Shown here piece after piece: positions 1 through 8,807 of a stretch of 46,425 nt of DNA; position 1 is the first letter of the stretch; each line of letters starts with the position of its first letter. Under the pieces are notes generated by a model. It made no database searches. It was given only the letters and a program-made list of their open reading frames with translations, and had not been told where the DNA came from. The DNA is from a virus. The stretch lies in IMG/VR virus record IMGVR_UViG_3300020020_000061, positions 1 through 46,425 of that record, one strand, 5' to 3'. The translations under genes were made by a program, and so were the position numbers.

Positions 1-66
1 CTAACTGTGTTAGAGGTTTATCTCCTGTCATTGCTCTTATTCGGTTAATTTGTTCTAAAGTTGGCA
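1..66 (-). CDS. N-terminus of polyvalent virion protein (partial, contig edge)
   Basis: Only the first 22 codons are inside the window, starting at the ATG at 66. They encode the same residues (MPTLEQINRIRAMTGDKPLT) that begin the 1109-aa protein at 42372-45701. The DNA of this stretch is nearly identical to 45635-45700. The fragment is best read as the other end of the same gene on a circular genome and not as a separate gene. Confidence 0.8.
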
Positions 67-72
67 TAAAAT

Positions 73-2028
73 TTATTGTTTGTATTCAGGATAATATGAT
101 AAAAATTCAGAAACAGATATATCAGGTAAACCAAGTTGTTGCATCAGAGTTGCTTTTTTCGCACCAATAGCTTCCCTTTCATTAGGGTGAAGCGTAATAT
201 ATGAACTCAAAGTAGCTTCTGAACTCGCTTCATTAGCCACAGTTTCACCAACAGGATTATATCCTTTTGAATAGTCAGTGAGAAATTCTTTGCCATCACT
301 ACCACCCGAAATCTTATCTATTCTCCGTCCATATTCATCATAAATGTTACGATAGGTTCTTTCTTGAGTTTTCAATCTAGCAGTTAAGGTATTATTCATA
401 AAACTTCTAGCTTGATTCGTTAGAAATCCCGTGTTAGCGAAAACTCTAACACCTTTCAATCCAGCTGCTTGCCACACTGCTTGTGCATAATCTTGCACTG
501 TCTTATATTCTCCTTCTCGTACGACTGAATTCGGGTCCATAACTTTAGCAAAAGCATAAACTCTAGCGATGTCATCTGTTGGTGTTCCTCCTAAATCTTT
601 AATGAAGTTAACTTGCGTTGAAGTAACGTTATAATCTTTGACAACCTGTTCATTATCAAATTGACCTGCTATTTGCTGAATTTTAGTTACAGTAGTATTT
701 GAATATCCTGCGCCATAGGCGGCGGCAGCAATACTCTTTTTCCTATTAGCATCTTTGTCCTGATAATTGTCAAAACTCATTGGCGTTTGCCCCGAAGCTA
801 TTGCTTGTGCTTTATAGAAGTTATATTCTCCGATTATCCCTGTGCCTCCGACGGCATAATCTCCCGCTTCTCTGTAACCTTGCGCCAAACTTCCTGAATT
901 CAAAATTCTTTCTACGACATCAGTTGGCGCACCTGCGTTTCTGGCATTTTCTGCCAACTCTTGCAAAGGTGTGGTTACTCTATCGTAATAATCTTTTATG
1001 TTAGCTTGTGCATCATCAATTAAAGATTGTAAAGCTGTTGCTCTCTCTTTTTCATATTCTTTATAAGCGTCATAGGCATCCTTTACTGCTTTTATATTGT
1101 CATCTTTAAATGCCTGAGTTAACTCCCCGACAGACGATGCCATCTTTGTATTGAGGTCAGCAACTTTGTTTACTCCTGCTGTAAAAATACTCCCAATAAC
1201 TTTAGTTTGAAATGAAGGGTCGTATTCGGCACTCCCTGTCTGATACCCTCGTACATTTGCTATACCGCCCGATGCGACGTTTTGCGTGGTCTGTTGGTCA
1301 ATTAACTGTCTATATTGAGAACTCAATCCATCAACTTGTGCTTGTTGTGCAGTACTTAACGGAACAGAACCTCTGATAATAGCATTTGTATCTTTTACGA
1401 ATTTTTTATAAGCGTCCTCTCGTTCTTTATCTATCTTTGCTAGTTTTGCTTGTGCGTCAGTTATCAATTTCTGGTCAGGAGAAACATAAGGTGTTCCCAA
1501 ATCTTCATCTTCTGTTCCTGCTGTCAAGGCAGATTGAGTAGTTGAACCGCCCCATTTTGCAACAGCCGCAGCCGTCAGCGGACCGTACATTCCATCAACT
1601 TTTAGATTCGCTCCTTTAGCGTTTAATTGTTGCTGTAACGCTTTAATTGAAGCTGAATTTTCTCCATAAGTAGCAACTGGATTATTAGTTACTTTGTAAG
1701 TGTTTGAACTAGCACTAGCAGTAGAACCCGTAGTACGAGCTGTTGTATATGCTGTAGGACTAAATGCTTCTCCTTGCGTAAATCTTTGTCCTGTGGCGTT
1801 ATCCACAAAACTTTCTCCTTTTTTTAGAGCTTGTCCTGTATTGGAATTATAGTTTACAGTGTTTGTTGAATTTGAACTACCACCACTACTTCTATTTGAA
1901 GAAGATGAACCAGTGGGTAAACTACTCGCCGCAGACGCACTAATTCTTCCACTGGAAACAGCCGCATCTCTAGCTGCTGTACTTGTAAATCCTGTTATTT
2001 GTGAAGTTGATTTTTTCTTGGTTGGCAT
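73..2028 (-). CDS. Virion protein with peptidoglycan-binding domain, 651 aa
   Basis: The first 115 residues are Ser/Thr/Ala/Asn-rich and low complexity. Residues about 120-165 read as a PG_binding_1 domain (SIKALQQQLN...VDGMYGPLTAAAVAKW). Residues about 185-370 are rich in Lys, Ala, Asp and Gln and look like long helices or coiled coil. The C-terminal third is compact and conserved, because a diverged copy of it sits at 45710-46425. The gene lies between a small coiled-coil protein and the polyvalent protein gene, at the end of the tail module. A cell-wall-penetrating or ejected tail component is the likeliest role. No lytic catalytic domain was recognised, so wall binding and not cutting is inferred. 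Confidence 0.75.
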   Translation of the reverse strand: MPTKKKSTSQITGFTSTAARDAAVSSGRISASAASSLPTGSSSSNRSSGGSSNSTNTVNYNSNTGQALKKGESFVDNATGQRFTQGEAFSPTAYTTARTTGSTASASSNTYKVTNNPVATYGENSASIKALQQQLNAKGANLKVDGMYGPLTAAAVAKWGGSTTQSALTAGTEDEDLGTPYVSPDQKLITDAQAKLAKIDKEREDAYKKFVKDTNAIIRGSVPLSTAQQAQVDGLSSQYRQLIDQQTTQNVASGGIANVRGYQTGSAEYDPSFQTKVIGSIFTAGVNKVADLNTKMASSVGELTQAFKDDNIKAVKDAYDAYKEYEKERATALQSLIDDAQANIKDYYDRVTTPLQELAENARNAGAPTDVVERILNSGSLAQGYREAGDYAVGGTGIIGEYNFYKAQAIASGQTPMSFDNYQDKDANRKKSIAAAAYGAGYSNTTVTKIQQIAGQFDNEQVVKDYNVTSTQVNFIKDLGGTPTDDIARVYAFAKVMDPNSVVREGEYKTVQDYAQAVWQAAGLKGVRVFANTGFLTNQARSFMNNTLTARLKTQERTYRNIYDEYGRRIDKISGGSDGKEFLTDYSKGYNPVGETVANEASSEATLSSYITLHPNEREAIGAKKATLMQQLGLPDISVSEFLSYYPEYKQ

Positions 2029-2030
2029 AA

Positions 2031-2342
2031 CTATTCTGTGTTTAATGCTTGCTCTTTAATGGCAAGCTCTTTCTGTTTGTTAATTTCAGAAAGTCTCCTT
2101 GTCTCTGCTTCAATCTTTCCTTTCTCGTTATCTGCGGACATCTTTTTATCGTTTGTTTCTCTTTGGAAGTTTTGATTTTCTTCAATCTGTTTGTTAGCTG
2201 TTTCTTCACGATTAAATTGTTCATTCATCATTTGATGATTTTGGATAGAATCTAAAATGGTTGAATGTTCAACTCTAATTTTGTCCAGATGTTTCTGGGC
2301 AGGTTTGCTGGTTAAAATTATCGGTGAAATTGTTTTAATCAT
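2031..2342 (-). CDS. Small coiled-coil tail-module protein, 103 aa
   Basis: The start is placed at the ATG at 2342, which overlaps the stop of the upstream gene as in most junctions here; an in-frame upstream ATG would lie inside that gene. After a short hydrophobic N-terminus (MIKTISPIILT) the protein is almost pure charged helix (long runs of E, K, N, Q), with a predicted coiled coil from about residue 20 to the end. It lies between a fibre-like protein and the peptidoglycan-binding virion protein. No family was recognised. A structural or assembly role is inferred from position only. Confidence 0.65.
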   Translation of the reverse strand: MIKTISPIILTSKPAQKHLDKIRVEHSTILDSIQNHQMMNEQFNREETANKQIEENQNFQRETNDKKMSADNEKGKIEAETRRLSEINKQKELAIKEQALNTE

Positions 2343-3216
2343 TAGTCGTTTTACAAGCAATGTAGTAGCTAACCCCACCGATATCAATAGTTAGCGTTCT
2401 ATTAGGAGATGTCGGACTAACTGCATTGACTGCGGAAGCTACGACAAAGGTTCCTGTTAAATTAGGAATAGTAAGAATTTTGTTTGAAATGGCGATAAGA
2501 GATAAATCTAAAAGAGCAAATACATTCATACTTATATCTTTTGCTAAATTTATTGTTCCACTAACTCCACTGCCATTTGGAGCACCTGGAGCAATAACTA
2601 TATTTCCACCAGTTCCATTTCCTCCTGTTGAACTTCCCCCAGCTAGAGTTAAAGTTCCTCCTAATGCACCTGACGATTGACCTGCTTCAATAACAATACT
2701 TGTACCTGAACCGACTACTGTTGGAGAAGTTACAGCGATTGATGAAAGAGTTAAATCACTGATAGTTAATGCACTATTCTGTATTGTCTTGCCAGATGTG
2801 CCATCAAACCTTGCTATGGCATTATCGACTGCAGAGGCAGGACCGCCAACATCTCCTTGTTGTTCTATTGCGTTATAAAATCCTGAAGTGTTTGAAATAA
2901 TAAAAGTTGAAGAACCTGGATGAGTTTTTAATGTACCTGATGTGGCAGTATAGGGACTAATGAATAAAACGGAAGAAACGCCTGTTAAAGTTGCTGTTCC
3001 ATTGGCGTTCTGCGTAATTCCAGTAAAAGATATTTGTTCTTCTTGCGTGCCATTGCCAGGTTCAAGCGTACCGAAACAAATTGTTCCTATATCTGAATTT
3101 GTAATGAGTGCGCCATCTATCCCAGTAAATGACTTCAATACGATAGAAGTCGCTCCGACTACACTACCTGCACCTGCGAGAGAAAAATTTTGTGATTGGA
3201 TGTATTTTTGTGCCAT
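2335..3216 (-). CDS. Tail fibre/spike-like structural protein, 293 aa
   Basis: The composition is typical of phage beta-structured appendages: rich in Gly, Ser, Thr, Ala and Ile with few charges. The middle carries GGPASAVDNAIARFDGTSGKTIQ, a phrase common in phage fibre proteins whose C-termini describe repeated beta modules. It ends in a short beta-rich tail. An extended -10 box (TGCTATAAT) lies 46 bp upstream at 3262-3270. It follows the nozzle-like gene, so it is probably attached to the tail. No receptor-binding or enzymatic domain was identified. Confidence 0.7.
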   Translation of the reverse strand: MAQKYIQSQNFSLAGAGSVVGATSIVLKSFTGIDGALITNSDIGTICFGTLEPGNGTQEEQISFTGITQNANGTATLTGVSSVLFISPYTATSGTLKTHPGSSTFIISNTSGFYNAIEQQGDVGGPASAVDNAIARFDGTSGKTIQNSALTISDLTLSSIAVTSPTVVGSGTSIVIEAGQSSGALGGTLTLAGGSSTGGNGTGGNIVIAPGAPNGSGVSGTINLAKDISMNVFALLDLSLIAISNKILTIPNLTGTFVVASAVNAVSPTSPNRTLTIDIGGVSYYIACKTTND

Positions 3217-3261
3217 ATTTTTATTTTAAATTTATCTTGTAATAGTGTCAGTCATTTTTTA

Positions 3262-3270
3262 ATTATAGCA
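3262..3270 (-). promoter_or_regulatory. Extended -10 promoter (TGCTATAAT)
   Basis: The minus strand reads TGCTATAAT, a perfect extended -10 element, about 46 bp upstream of the fibre gene start at 3216. No good -35 is seen, as is usual for extended -10 promoters. The same 9-mer recurs upstream of the scaffold gene and of a small-RNA candidate. Confidence 0.5.
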
Positions 3271-3273
3271 TTT

Positions 3274-5199
3274 TTATTGCCTGATATTCACAGGGAGTTG
3301 TGTTGAAAGCGTTGCATTTAAGCCGAAAGCAATTAACTCCATTCTGTTGTCAGTTCCAAAGACTGAAAATGAAATTGAAGATTCAAAAAAATCAGTATTA
3401 TTAAAAGATTTTTCCACTCTGAACTTCGGTGGCAAATTTTGAATAGAAGGCAAACTGCCACCACCGCCTAATTTTTGTTTACCCAAAGGCACTTTCCCAA
3501 AAGAACCCAAATTTCCAGAAACACCAGACAAACATACAATTTGCGAATCATTGCCGTCAATGGTAAAAGTCTTTTCACTAGCACAACCATCCAATTCATA
3601 AGTTATCTTGACAGTCGCTATTGTATTGCTATTTATGTATCCTTCAATATATAGATAATTTGCCGATTTATATTGTGTTCTTGTGCCATAATTCTGATAA
3701 GAAAATACCCAACTAGCTTGAATCGGTGAACCAACGAATCCTGTATAAACTCTGTCGGCATATCCTGTGAATAATTTATAACTCTCCGAACTGTTATATG
3801 AATGTCCGTAAAGTTCTCCATTTACGATATAGAATCTTGAAACAGGAATGGTCTGAGGCGGTTCCCAATTACCTGTCTGAATATTGAAGATTAAAACCAA
3901 TCCTTCTTTTGGAATAGCAACATAAATAAAATATCTGTGATAGAAAATAGAACCATCGGTAAAATCGTAACTGTCCATGTCTAATTTAATCGCATCTGAA
4001 ATGTTCTGTGTTTGAATTTGCGTTAAGAAATTTTCAACCACTCCCATTAAATCAACCGTTGCTTCGTTGGTAACTGTAATCGTATTGTTCTTCATACTGG
4101 AAACGTATGCTTGTGAGATTGCTCCTTGTCGTTTGCCTGTCTTTATCGGTAACGCTCCTAATGTTTGTCCTGATGCACCTGCGGCAGATATAAAATCAGT
4201 AAAAGTAATCTTATACCATAAATCTTTCCCAGCCGAAATATACATAGTTGGTGCGTCAACTGCACCCTGAACAGTGAAAGCAACTAAATTCTGGTCAAGT
4301 ATTAAACTTCCACCTTCTCCTGTTTGTCGTGGCGTACTAGCGGTTACATCTTTGTAATTATTCACTTTAGACAACCACATTACAGACGAAGTGAGAGAAC
4401 CAATAAAGATTTGATTGTTCAACACTGAAATTAAGCCATTGGCAAAAGTGGCAGTGATGCCTGTAATCGCACTGTTCGCTGTAGTTCTAACTGATTGATG
4501 GACAATAGCTCCCACAGGTTCGGCTGAAGGGTCAGGAGTAACACCTGTTAAAGTTGTTGTCGTGTCTCCTCCCGTATAAGTATAAGTAGTGCCGTTAATT
4601 ACTACACTCCTTGTACCAGTTTGATAGAATCCTGTATCTGCCCAAGTATCTCCTGCTTTCGTTAAAGTATTCGCAGTCGAAGACAATAATTCCGTGTATG
4701 CTCCATTCCATTCAAAGACATTAGAAGTTCCATTCACAAACAAACAAACTCTTAAACTTTCGGTGGTGTCCCAAAAAGTAGTGAAATTGTAAGCGACTGT
4801 CGTGAGAGAAGTTAATAAGTCTCGCCAAGTTACTACGCCTAATGGACTAACATACCGATATTGAAGTTTCCCATCATTGGCTGCACTTGTTAAAAATCCT
4901 GCTCTTAAATGTCGTTCACCATTTGCTCTTGTTATCCAATCAAACGAAGCCAAAATAGCAGCATTAACGGCACTCGTAACTCCGTCCAAAGCGTATCCTT
5001 GTCGTATCTGCACCCTTTCCGATACATTGGTAAGAACATTCTGACTGCCCACGATTAAAACTCCAGGCGGTAAATTAGTAACATCTTCACGATTGCGATA
5101 ACCAAATTTGTAACTAGAAACAATAGAAAAATCACCTCCTCCTTGAGATTTTTTAGTTAACTTCTTCGTAAGACTTGGTTGAGTTGTTTCTTCTGGCAT
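3274..5199 (-). CDS. Tail hub/nozzle-like protein, 641 aa
   Basis: The N-terminal phrase REDVTNLPPGVLIVGSQNVLTNVSERVQIRQGY is typical of large podovirus-type tail proteins that begin with a 'results from this pedigree of sequences' style beta-propeller region. The rest is Thr/Ser/Asn/Gly-rich beta sequence without catalytic motifs. It follows the 401-aa neck protein with two small genes between, which is the usual order neck then nozzle. Start overlap with the stop of the 42-aa gene (TAATG) supports the ATG at 5199. The role as tail tube or nozzle is inferred from order, length and style; it could also be a large structural hub of another tail type. Confidence 0.65.
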   Translation of the reverse strand: MPEETTQPSLTKKLTKKSQGGGDFSIVSSYKFGYRNREDVTNLPPGVLIVGSQNVLTNVSERVQIRQGYALDGVTSAVNAAILASFDWITRANGERHLRAGFLTSAANDGKLQYRYVSPLGVVTWRDLLTSLTTVAYNFTTFWDTTESLRVCLFVNGTSNVFEWNGAYTELLSSTANTLTKAGDTWADTGFYQTGTRSVVINGTTYTYTGGDTTTTLTGVTPDPSAEPVGAIVHQSVRTTANSAITGITATFANGLISVLNNQIFIGSLTSSVMWLSKVNNYKDVTASTPRQTGEGGSLILDQNLVAFTVQGAVDAPTMYISAGKDLWYKITFTDFISAAGASGQTLGALPIKTGKRQGAISQAYVSSMKNNTITVTNEATVDLMGVVENFLTQIQTQNISDAIKLDMDSYDFTDGSIFYHRYFIYVAIPKEGLVLIFNIQTGNWEPPQTIPVSRFYIVNGELYGHSYNSSESYKLFTGYADRVYTGFVGSPIQASWVFSYQNYGTRTQYKSANYLYIEGYINSNTIATVKITYELDGCASEKTFTIDGNDSQIVCLSGVSGNLGSFGKVPLGKQKLGGGGSLPSIQNLPPKFRVEKSFNNTDFFESSISFSVFGTDNRMELIAFGLNATLSTQLPVNIRQ

Positions 5200-5327
5200 T
5201 ATTTTTTCTTCTCATTTTTTCCTGATGACTTTTTTGCTTTTTCATTAGCATCCATTAAAGCCGAAGTTAAAGCAGATTCACTGCTTCCTTCTAAAGTTGA
5301 TTGAACTAACTTGTTTGTTCCACTCAT
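5199..5327 (-). CDS. Small basic protein, 42 aa
   Basis: An open frame with an ATG at 5327 ends in TAA overlapping the next ATG (TAATG). The product (MSGTNKLVQSTLEG...) has a Ser/Ala-rich helix and ends in a Lys-rich tail. It fills the gap between two structural genes exactly, which supports coding despite its size. No function was recognised. Confidence 0.55.
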   Translation of the reverse strand: MSGTNKLVQSTLEGSSESALTSALMDANEKAKKSSGKNEKKK

Positions 5328-5331
5328 AAAT

Positions 5332-5523
5332 TTATATCAAACCTTTAACGCCTAATTTCTTAGCCGTCATTGGTGAATTAGTGTTTAATAATCTAGCCGA
5401 CTGCGTCAGCGGTCTAGGAGATTTGTTTTCATTGACCTTTGAAATCAAAGTTCCTGGCGCAAAATCACCTTTAATTTTGAATTTCCTTTTTAACGCACCT
5501 ACTTTGTAATTTAATGATTTCAT
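5332..5523 (-). CDS. Small basic head-tail protein, 63 aa
   Basis: The product is Lys/Arg-rich (MKSLNYKVGALKRKFKIKGD...) and lies between the neck protein and the 42-aa gene with only a few bases on each side. No family was recognised. Position in the morphogenesis block suggests a minor structural or assembly protein. Confidence 0.6.
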   Translation of the reverse strand: MKSLNYKVGALKRKFKIKGDFAPGTLISKVNENKSPRPLTQSARLLNTNSPMTAKKLGVKGLI

Positions 5524-5535
5524 TTGATTAGTTAA

Positions 5536-6741
5536 TTAATAAAATCTTCTTCCTAAAAAACGACCGTAGTTTACTTTTGGCATAGTATAATAAACACTCA
5601 TTGGCTTTTGGGTTTCTGATTTGTACATGTTTTTGTATCTCATCAAACCCAGATTATAAGCATTTAAGAAGAACGAAGCGTCATATTGCAAAGCATCGCT
5701 TCCTTGTTGTTGTTGTCCCGCCAAATATGCAACCTGATTAAATAATAAATTGTAACTTTCAGTATCCAAATTGATTAAATCAGTATCCATCAATACTGTT
5801 TCTTGGAAAGCACCAGTTGTTGCGTTTCTAAAAAGATATTTGGAATAATATTCATACGAAAAGACCGTGCCAAGAATAGAGTTTAGACTATTTATCTTAA
5901 CTGCAGTCGCATTTGCTGTCATTGCAAACGACACACGAACATAGTTAAGAACAGTAGAGTCAGGCGTGCCGACTAATGACATCGCACTCCATTCAAATTG
6001 ACATAAATTCCAACCATTTATGAACGCTGTACCTTGTTGAGTTTGCGTTACTGATAATGTGTAATAGTTCGCGCTAGAAGACCCTATACGCAAATTTACA
6101 GAGGTTAAATCGGTTCCAGTAGGGACATATACCCAAACAAAGAAAGATGACTGATTAATGTAATTTGAAAGGTTTATCGCAGTCATTGTACTGTTTTCTA
6201 TATAACCTGTACCTGTCGTTAAATCAAATTGAAGCGAACTCGTTCCTTGAACGAAGTTTGTATTATTAATTGAAAGATTTGAACCAGTTCCAGCTACGCT
6301 CCAAGTGCCGTTATCTGTAATGTTATCTATGTTATTTATTACAATCGGACTGTTCAGATAAGGAGCGTTTATCTTTATTGTTTTTAACCCTGAATTGAAA
6401 TTCATTGTGAACATATTCTGTGAAGCGAATATGTTTTGTTTAGAAATATCAAAAACTTGATTGTACGCCTGTAACCAAATAGAACTTGGAAGTCTATTGA
6501 CTTGCGGAAAGATATCTATTATTTTGTTTCCTTTGACATCACTCGCAATCGGATAATCAAAAACTGTGTTGAAAATGGGAGCAACAAACTCAACTGTCCT
6601 TTTGGTTTCTTGTGGGTCTAAATCTAAAAGGAGTTGTCGTGCCGCACGATTAATAACACCCTCCAAATTTGTAATCTGGTTGGTTGTTGTTCCATGCAAG
6701 ACCCCATTCAAATCATTTTCAAGGTCAGTGATTGTGTACAT
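5536..6741 (-). CDS. Neck/adaptor-like protein with inserted beta-sandwich domain, 401 aa
   Basis: The N-terminal ~50 residues (MYTITDLENDLNGVLHG...INRAARQLLLDLD) form helices that resemble the start of podovirus head-tail adaptor proteins. The C-terminal ~90 residues return to helices (TESYNLLFNQVAYLAGQQQQG...LMRYKNMYKSE). Between them, roughly residues 130-295, sits a Ser/Thr/Asn-rich beta region that reads like a carbohydrate-binding or galactose-binding-like sandwich (GTSSLQFDLTTGTGY, SSFFVWVYVPTG). It follows the 86-aa gene and precedes the nozzle-like protein. The adaptor role is inferred; the insertion is visible directly as a change in composition. Confidence 0.6.
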   Translation of the reverse strand: MYTITDLENDLNGVLHGTTTNQITNLEGVINRAARQLLLDLDPQETKRTVEFVAPIFNTVFDYPIASDVKGNKIIDIFPQVNRLPSSIWLQAYNQVFDISKQNIFASQNMFTMNFNSGLKTIKINAPYLNSPIVINNIDNITDNGTWSVAGTGSNLSINNTNFVQGTSSLQFDLTTGTGYIENSTMTAINLSNYINQSSFFVWVYVPTGTDLTSVNLRIGSSSANYYTLSVTQTQQGTAFINGWNLCQFEWSAMSLVGTPDSTVLNYVRVSFAMTANATAVKINSLNSILGTVFSYEYYSKYLFRNATTGAFQETVLMDTDLINLDTESYNLLFNQVAYLAGQQQQGSDALQYDASFFLNAYNLGLMRYKNMYKSETQKPMSVYYTMPKVNYGRFLGRRFY

Positions 6742-7002
6742 CTATTTTTGCCAATTAATGATAAGTTTATCGCCAGCACTTGTTACCACCGCAAGTCCTT
6801 TATTTAATGCACAATCAAAAGTTAAAGTGCCTATTGAACCGATTGGCAAGACAAAATAAGCGGTAGCGGCAGTATCTTGAAAAGTTGCTGTTCCTGTCAA
6901 TGCGATAGGGCAAACAACGCTATGAAGCAAAGTTTTTCCTGTTGAGATTGAAGTCGTAGTTTGAGTTGCTATGTAAGTTAATGAATATTCTTGTGTAATC
7001 AT
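6742..7002 (-). CDS. Small beta-rich virion protein, 86 aa
   Basis: The product is rich in Thr, Ala, Gly and hydrophobic residues with few charges (FQDTAATAYFVLPIGSIGTLTF), typical of a small structural beta protein. It abuts the adaptor-like gene without a gap. No family was recognised; a small decoration or head-closure component is possible. Confidence 0.6.
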   Translation of the reverse strand: MITQEYSLTYIATQTTTSISTGKTLLHSVVCPIALTGTATFQDTAATAYFVLPIGSIGTLTFDCALNKGLAVVTSAGDKLIINWQK

Positions 7003-7038
7003 TTTATTTATTTAATTAATAATTTTATTCCCTTATCG

Positions 7039-7058
7039 CACTTCCCGTAAAGGAAGTG
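7039..7058. other. Perfect 7-bp stem-loop near the end of the HNH-AP2 unit
   Basis: CACTTCC and GGAAGTG flank a 6-nt loop. On the minus strand the stem is followed by CGATAAGG and not by a U-run, so it is a poor terminator. It resembles the hairpin plus CGATAA seen at the 3' end of the capsid intron, as discussed in the findings. Confidence 0.5.
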
Positions 7059-7075
7059 AGTAAAGAAATAAATCT

Positions 7076-7585
7076 TTAAGTAGCATTCAAGTAAGCAAAT
7101 TCTCCAAATAATTCTTTAGCTTTTAAATTATAGGCTTCGGCTGCCTCCTTTTCAGTTAGAAACCTTCCCACATTTATTCGCTTCCCATTATATTGAATTA
7201 TTGCTTGCCACTTTGCTTTTCTCTTGATGTCGTTGATACTTCGAACTCCCTTATACTTAGATTTGGTTGGTAATCCTTTATAGGAACGAGGTTTGCGGCG
7301 ATTTTGAGCATTTTGAGTTACGCTACAAATCCTCAAATTTCCTTTTCGGTTGTCCAATCCATTTCCATTTTCATGGTCAATATGTATATTTTTATCTGTT
7401 ACCCGTAGGACTTCTCTATGTAATCGGAATGTTTCCTTTTTTCCATTCACTCGTTCACTCCTTTTTACATAAACTGTCCTCGCTCTAACATCAACACATG
7501 CTTGCCATTTATAAGGAACTAATCTCTCGTAATCTTCGTCATCAATTATCGCATCGTATCCTTGTGTAAGTTTTATTGTTTTCAT
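7076..7585 (-). CDS. HNH homing-type endonuclease with AP2 DNA-binding domain, 169 aa
   Basis: The N-terminal half has the HNH core (LHREVLRV...IHIDHENGNGLDNRKGNLRIC), including the paired His and the Asn-rich ending. The C-terminal half (SKYKGVRS...WQAIIQYNGKRINVGRF...AAEAYN) is an AP2/ERF-type DNA-binding domain. HNH-AP2 proteins are a known class of mobile endonucleases in phages. The gene stands between two complete structural genes, so it is freestanding, although its flanks look like pieces of a group I intron. It probably cuts phage DNA at intronless or HEG-free sites to spread itself. Confidence 0.88.
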   Translation of the reverse strand: MKTIKLTQGYDAIIDDEDYERLVPYKWQACVDVRARTVYVKRSERVNGKKETFRLHREVLRVTDKNIHIDHENGNGLDNRKGNLRICSVTQNAQNRRKPRSYKGLPTKSKYKGVRSINDIKRKAKWQAIIQYNGKRINVGRFLTEKEAAEAYNLKAKELFGEFAYLNAT

Positions 7586-7608
7586 AAGATACCCATTGTA
7601 TCAAGAAA

Positions 7609-7621
7609 ACTATATCTTCAC
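7609..7621 (-). other. Group I intron S-like element (possible remnant)
   Basis: The minus strand reads GTGAAGATATAGT, identical over 13 nt to the S element of the capsid intron (9952-9964), and like that element it lies a short distance upstream of an endonuclease start. No R element or catalytic core was found beside it, so it is at best a fragment. Confidence 0.35.
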
Positions 7622-7637
7622 AAGGTATTATAATGTT

Positions 7638-8762
7638 TTATGTCGCATCATAATACGGAACCCATTTGTCAACTCCTCCAATTCCAATCTTGAAGAATCC
7701 TGCTGGAGCATTCGTCTGCGGAGCAGCCGTTGAACCAGTAGAACTATTCATATTAATGTTTTGAGTAGTAGCCGCGATACCTGTCGTGTCAATAGCTGAA
7801 CCTGTCGTAAGTCCTGCCAATGTAATTCTTAATCCTACTCCTGTTGTTAAGGAAGCTGAAAGAATACTTGCAAGAGTTCCAGCTGTAGTAGCGGATGCTG
7901 TAACATTCAATAATCCTACTGTGCCTGTAAAAGCACCTGAACCTTGAATTGAAACAATGCCGTTCGTAGCTATTGCACCAGTTGTTGCTGTAATTGCACG
8001 GATAAGTGAACCTGATGTCATTCCTGTTGAAGGGTCTGTAATATTAAGAGCAATACCAGTAGTTTGTGCACCACCGAGAATACTCACAATAGTACCAGTT
8101 ACTGTAGACGCACCAGCTACATGGACGAATCCAAGAGTTGAAGCAGTCGTAGTAAATGCACCTGAAGCAACAAATGAGATTGCTCCGTTAGTTGCAATAG
8201 CACCTGCTGTTGAACTTGTAGCTCTAATCAATGAACCAGATGTTAAACCAGTAGTTGAAGTAACTTGAAGTCCCACACCTGTCGTCATCGCTCCTGCTGT
8301 AAGTGTCGCTAAACCTGTGCCTGTATAAGCACCTGTTGTTATAATCGCAAGTCCATTACCAGCGACAGCTGCACCCATATCAGCACGATAAACTTCACCT
8401 CCAGTAGTAAATGTCCCTGTTGCAACTGTTCCGAGAAATACTGCTCCTGAAGTTACACCACTTGTTATTGCGAATTCGTTTCCAGTCGTTGCTGTTCCTG
8501 TCGCCGTTATCGGTAAAGTAAAATTACCTCCAGCATCTTCCAATAATGTGAAAGTTGCCGACGCAGCTGTGCCTGTATTTACATAAAGACCACCAGAAGT
8601 AGTATTCATTAACAGACAACCAACAGCATAACCCGCAACGGCAGATGGAATATCTCCTGTTGCACATTTTACTAATGTGAAATCTCCAGCTTCATTAGCA
8701 AAAGCATGACTGACAGGACTAGCTCCGTCAAAGAAATTCGTACCTATTGAATCGTTAGCCAT
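7638..8762 (-). CDS. Repeat-containing head/tail fibre protein, 374 aa
   Basis: After a ~90-residue N-terminal region (MANDSIGTNFFDGASPVSHAF...) the protein consists of degenerate repeats of about 35-45 residues with the phrase TTGxxLxITxxxGLTSGSLIRA followed by TGAIATNG. Charge is very low, and Gly, Ala and Thr dominate. Such repeats usually fold as a beta-helix or trimeric fibre. It sits directly downstream of the capsid gene, so it could decorate the head as well as the tail. It ends with a short domain (GGVDKWVPYYDA) seen at the ends of many phage fibres. No receptor is predictable. Confidence 0.7.
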   Translation of the reverse strand: MANDSIGTNFFDGASPVSHAFANEAGDFTLVKCATGDIPSAVAGYAVGCLLMNTTSGGLYVNTGTAASATFTLLEDAGGNFTLPITATGTATTGNEFAITSGVTSGAVFLGTVATGTFTTGGEVYRADMGAAVAGNGLAIITTGAYTGTGLATLTAGAMTTGVGLQVTSTTGLTSGSLIRATSSTAGAIATNGAISFVASGAFTTTASTLGFVHVAGASTVTGTIVSILGGAQTTGIALNITDPSTGMTSGSLIRAITATTGAIATNGIVSIQGSGAFTGTVGLLNVTASATTAGTLASILSASLTTGVGLRITLAGLTTGSAIDTTGIAATTQNINMNSSTGSTAAPQTNAPAGFFKIGIGGVDKWVPYYDAT

Positions 8763-8807
8763 AAATCTAATCTATTAGTTGATAAAATTAACCTACCGAC
8801 TTATAGA

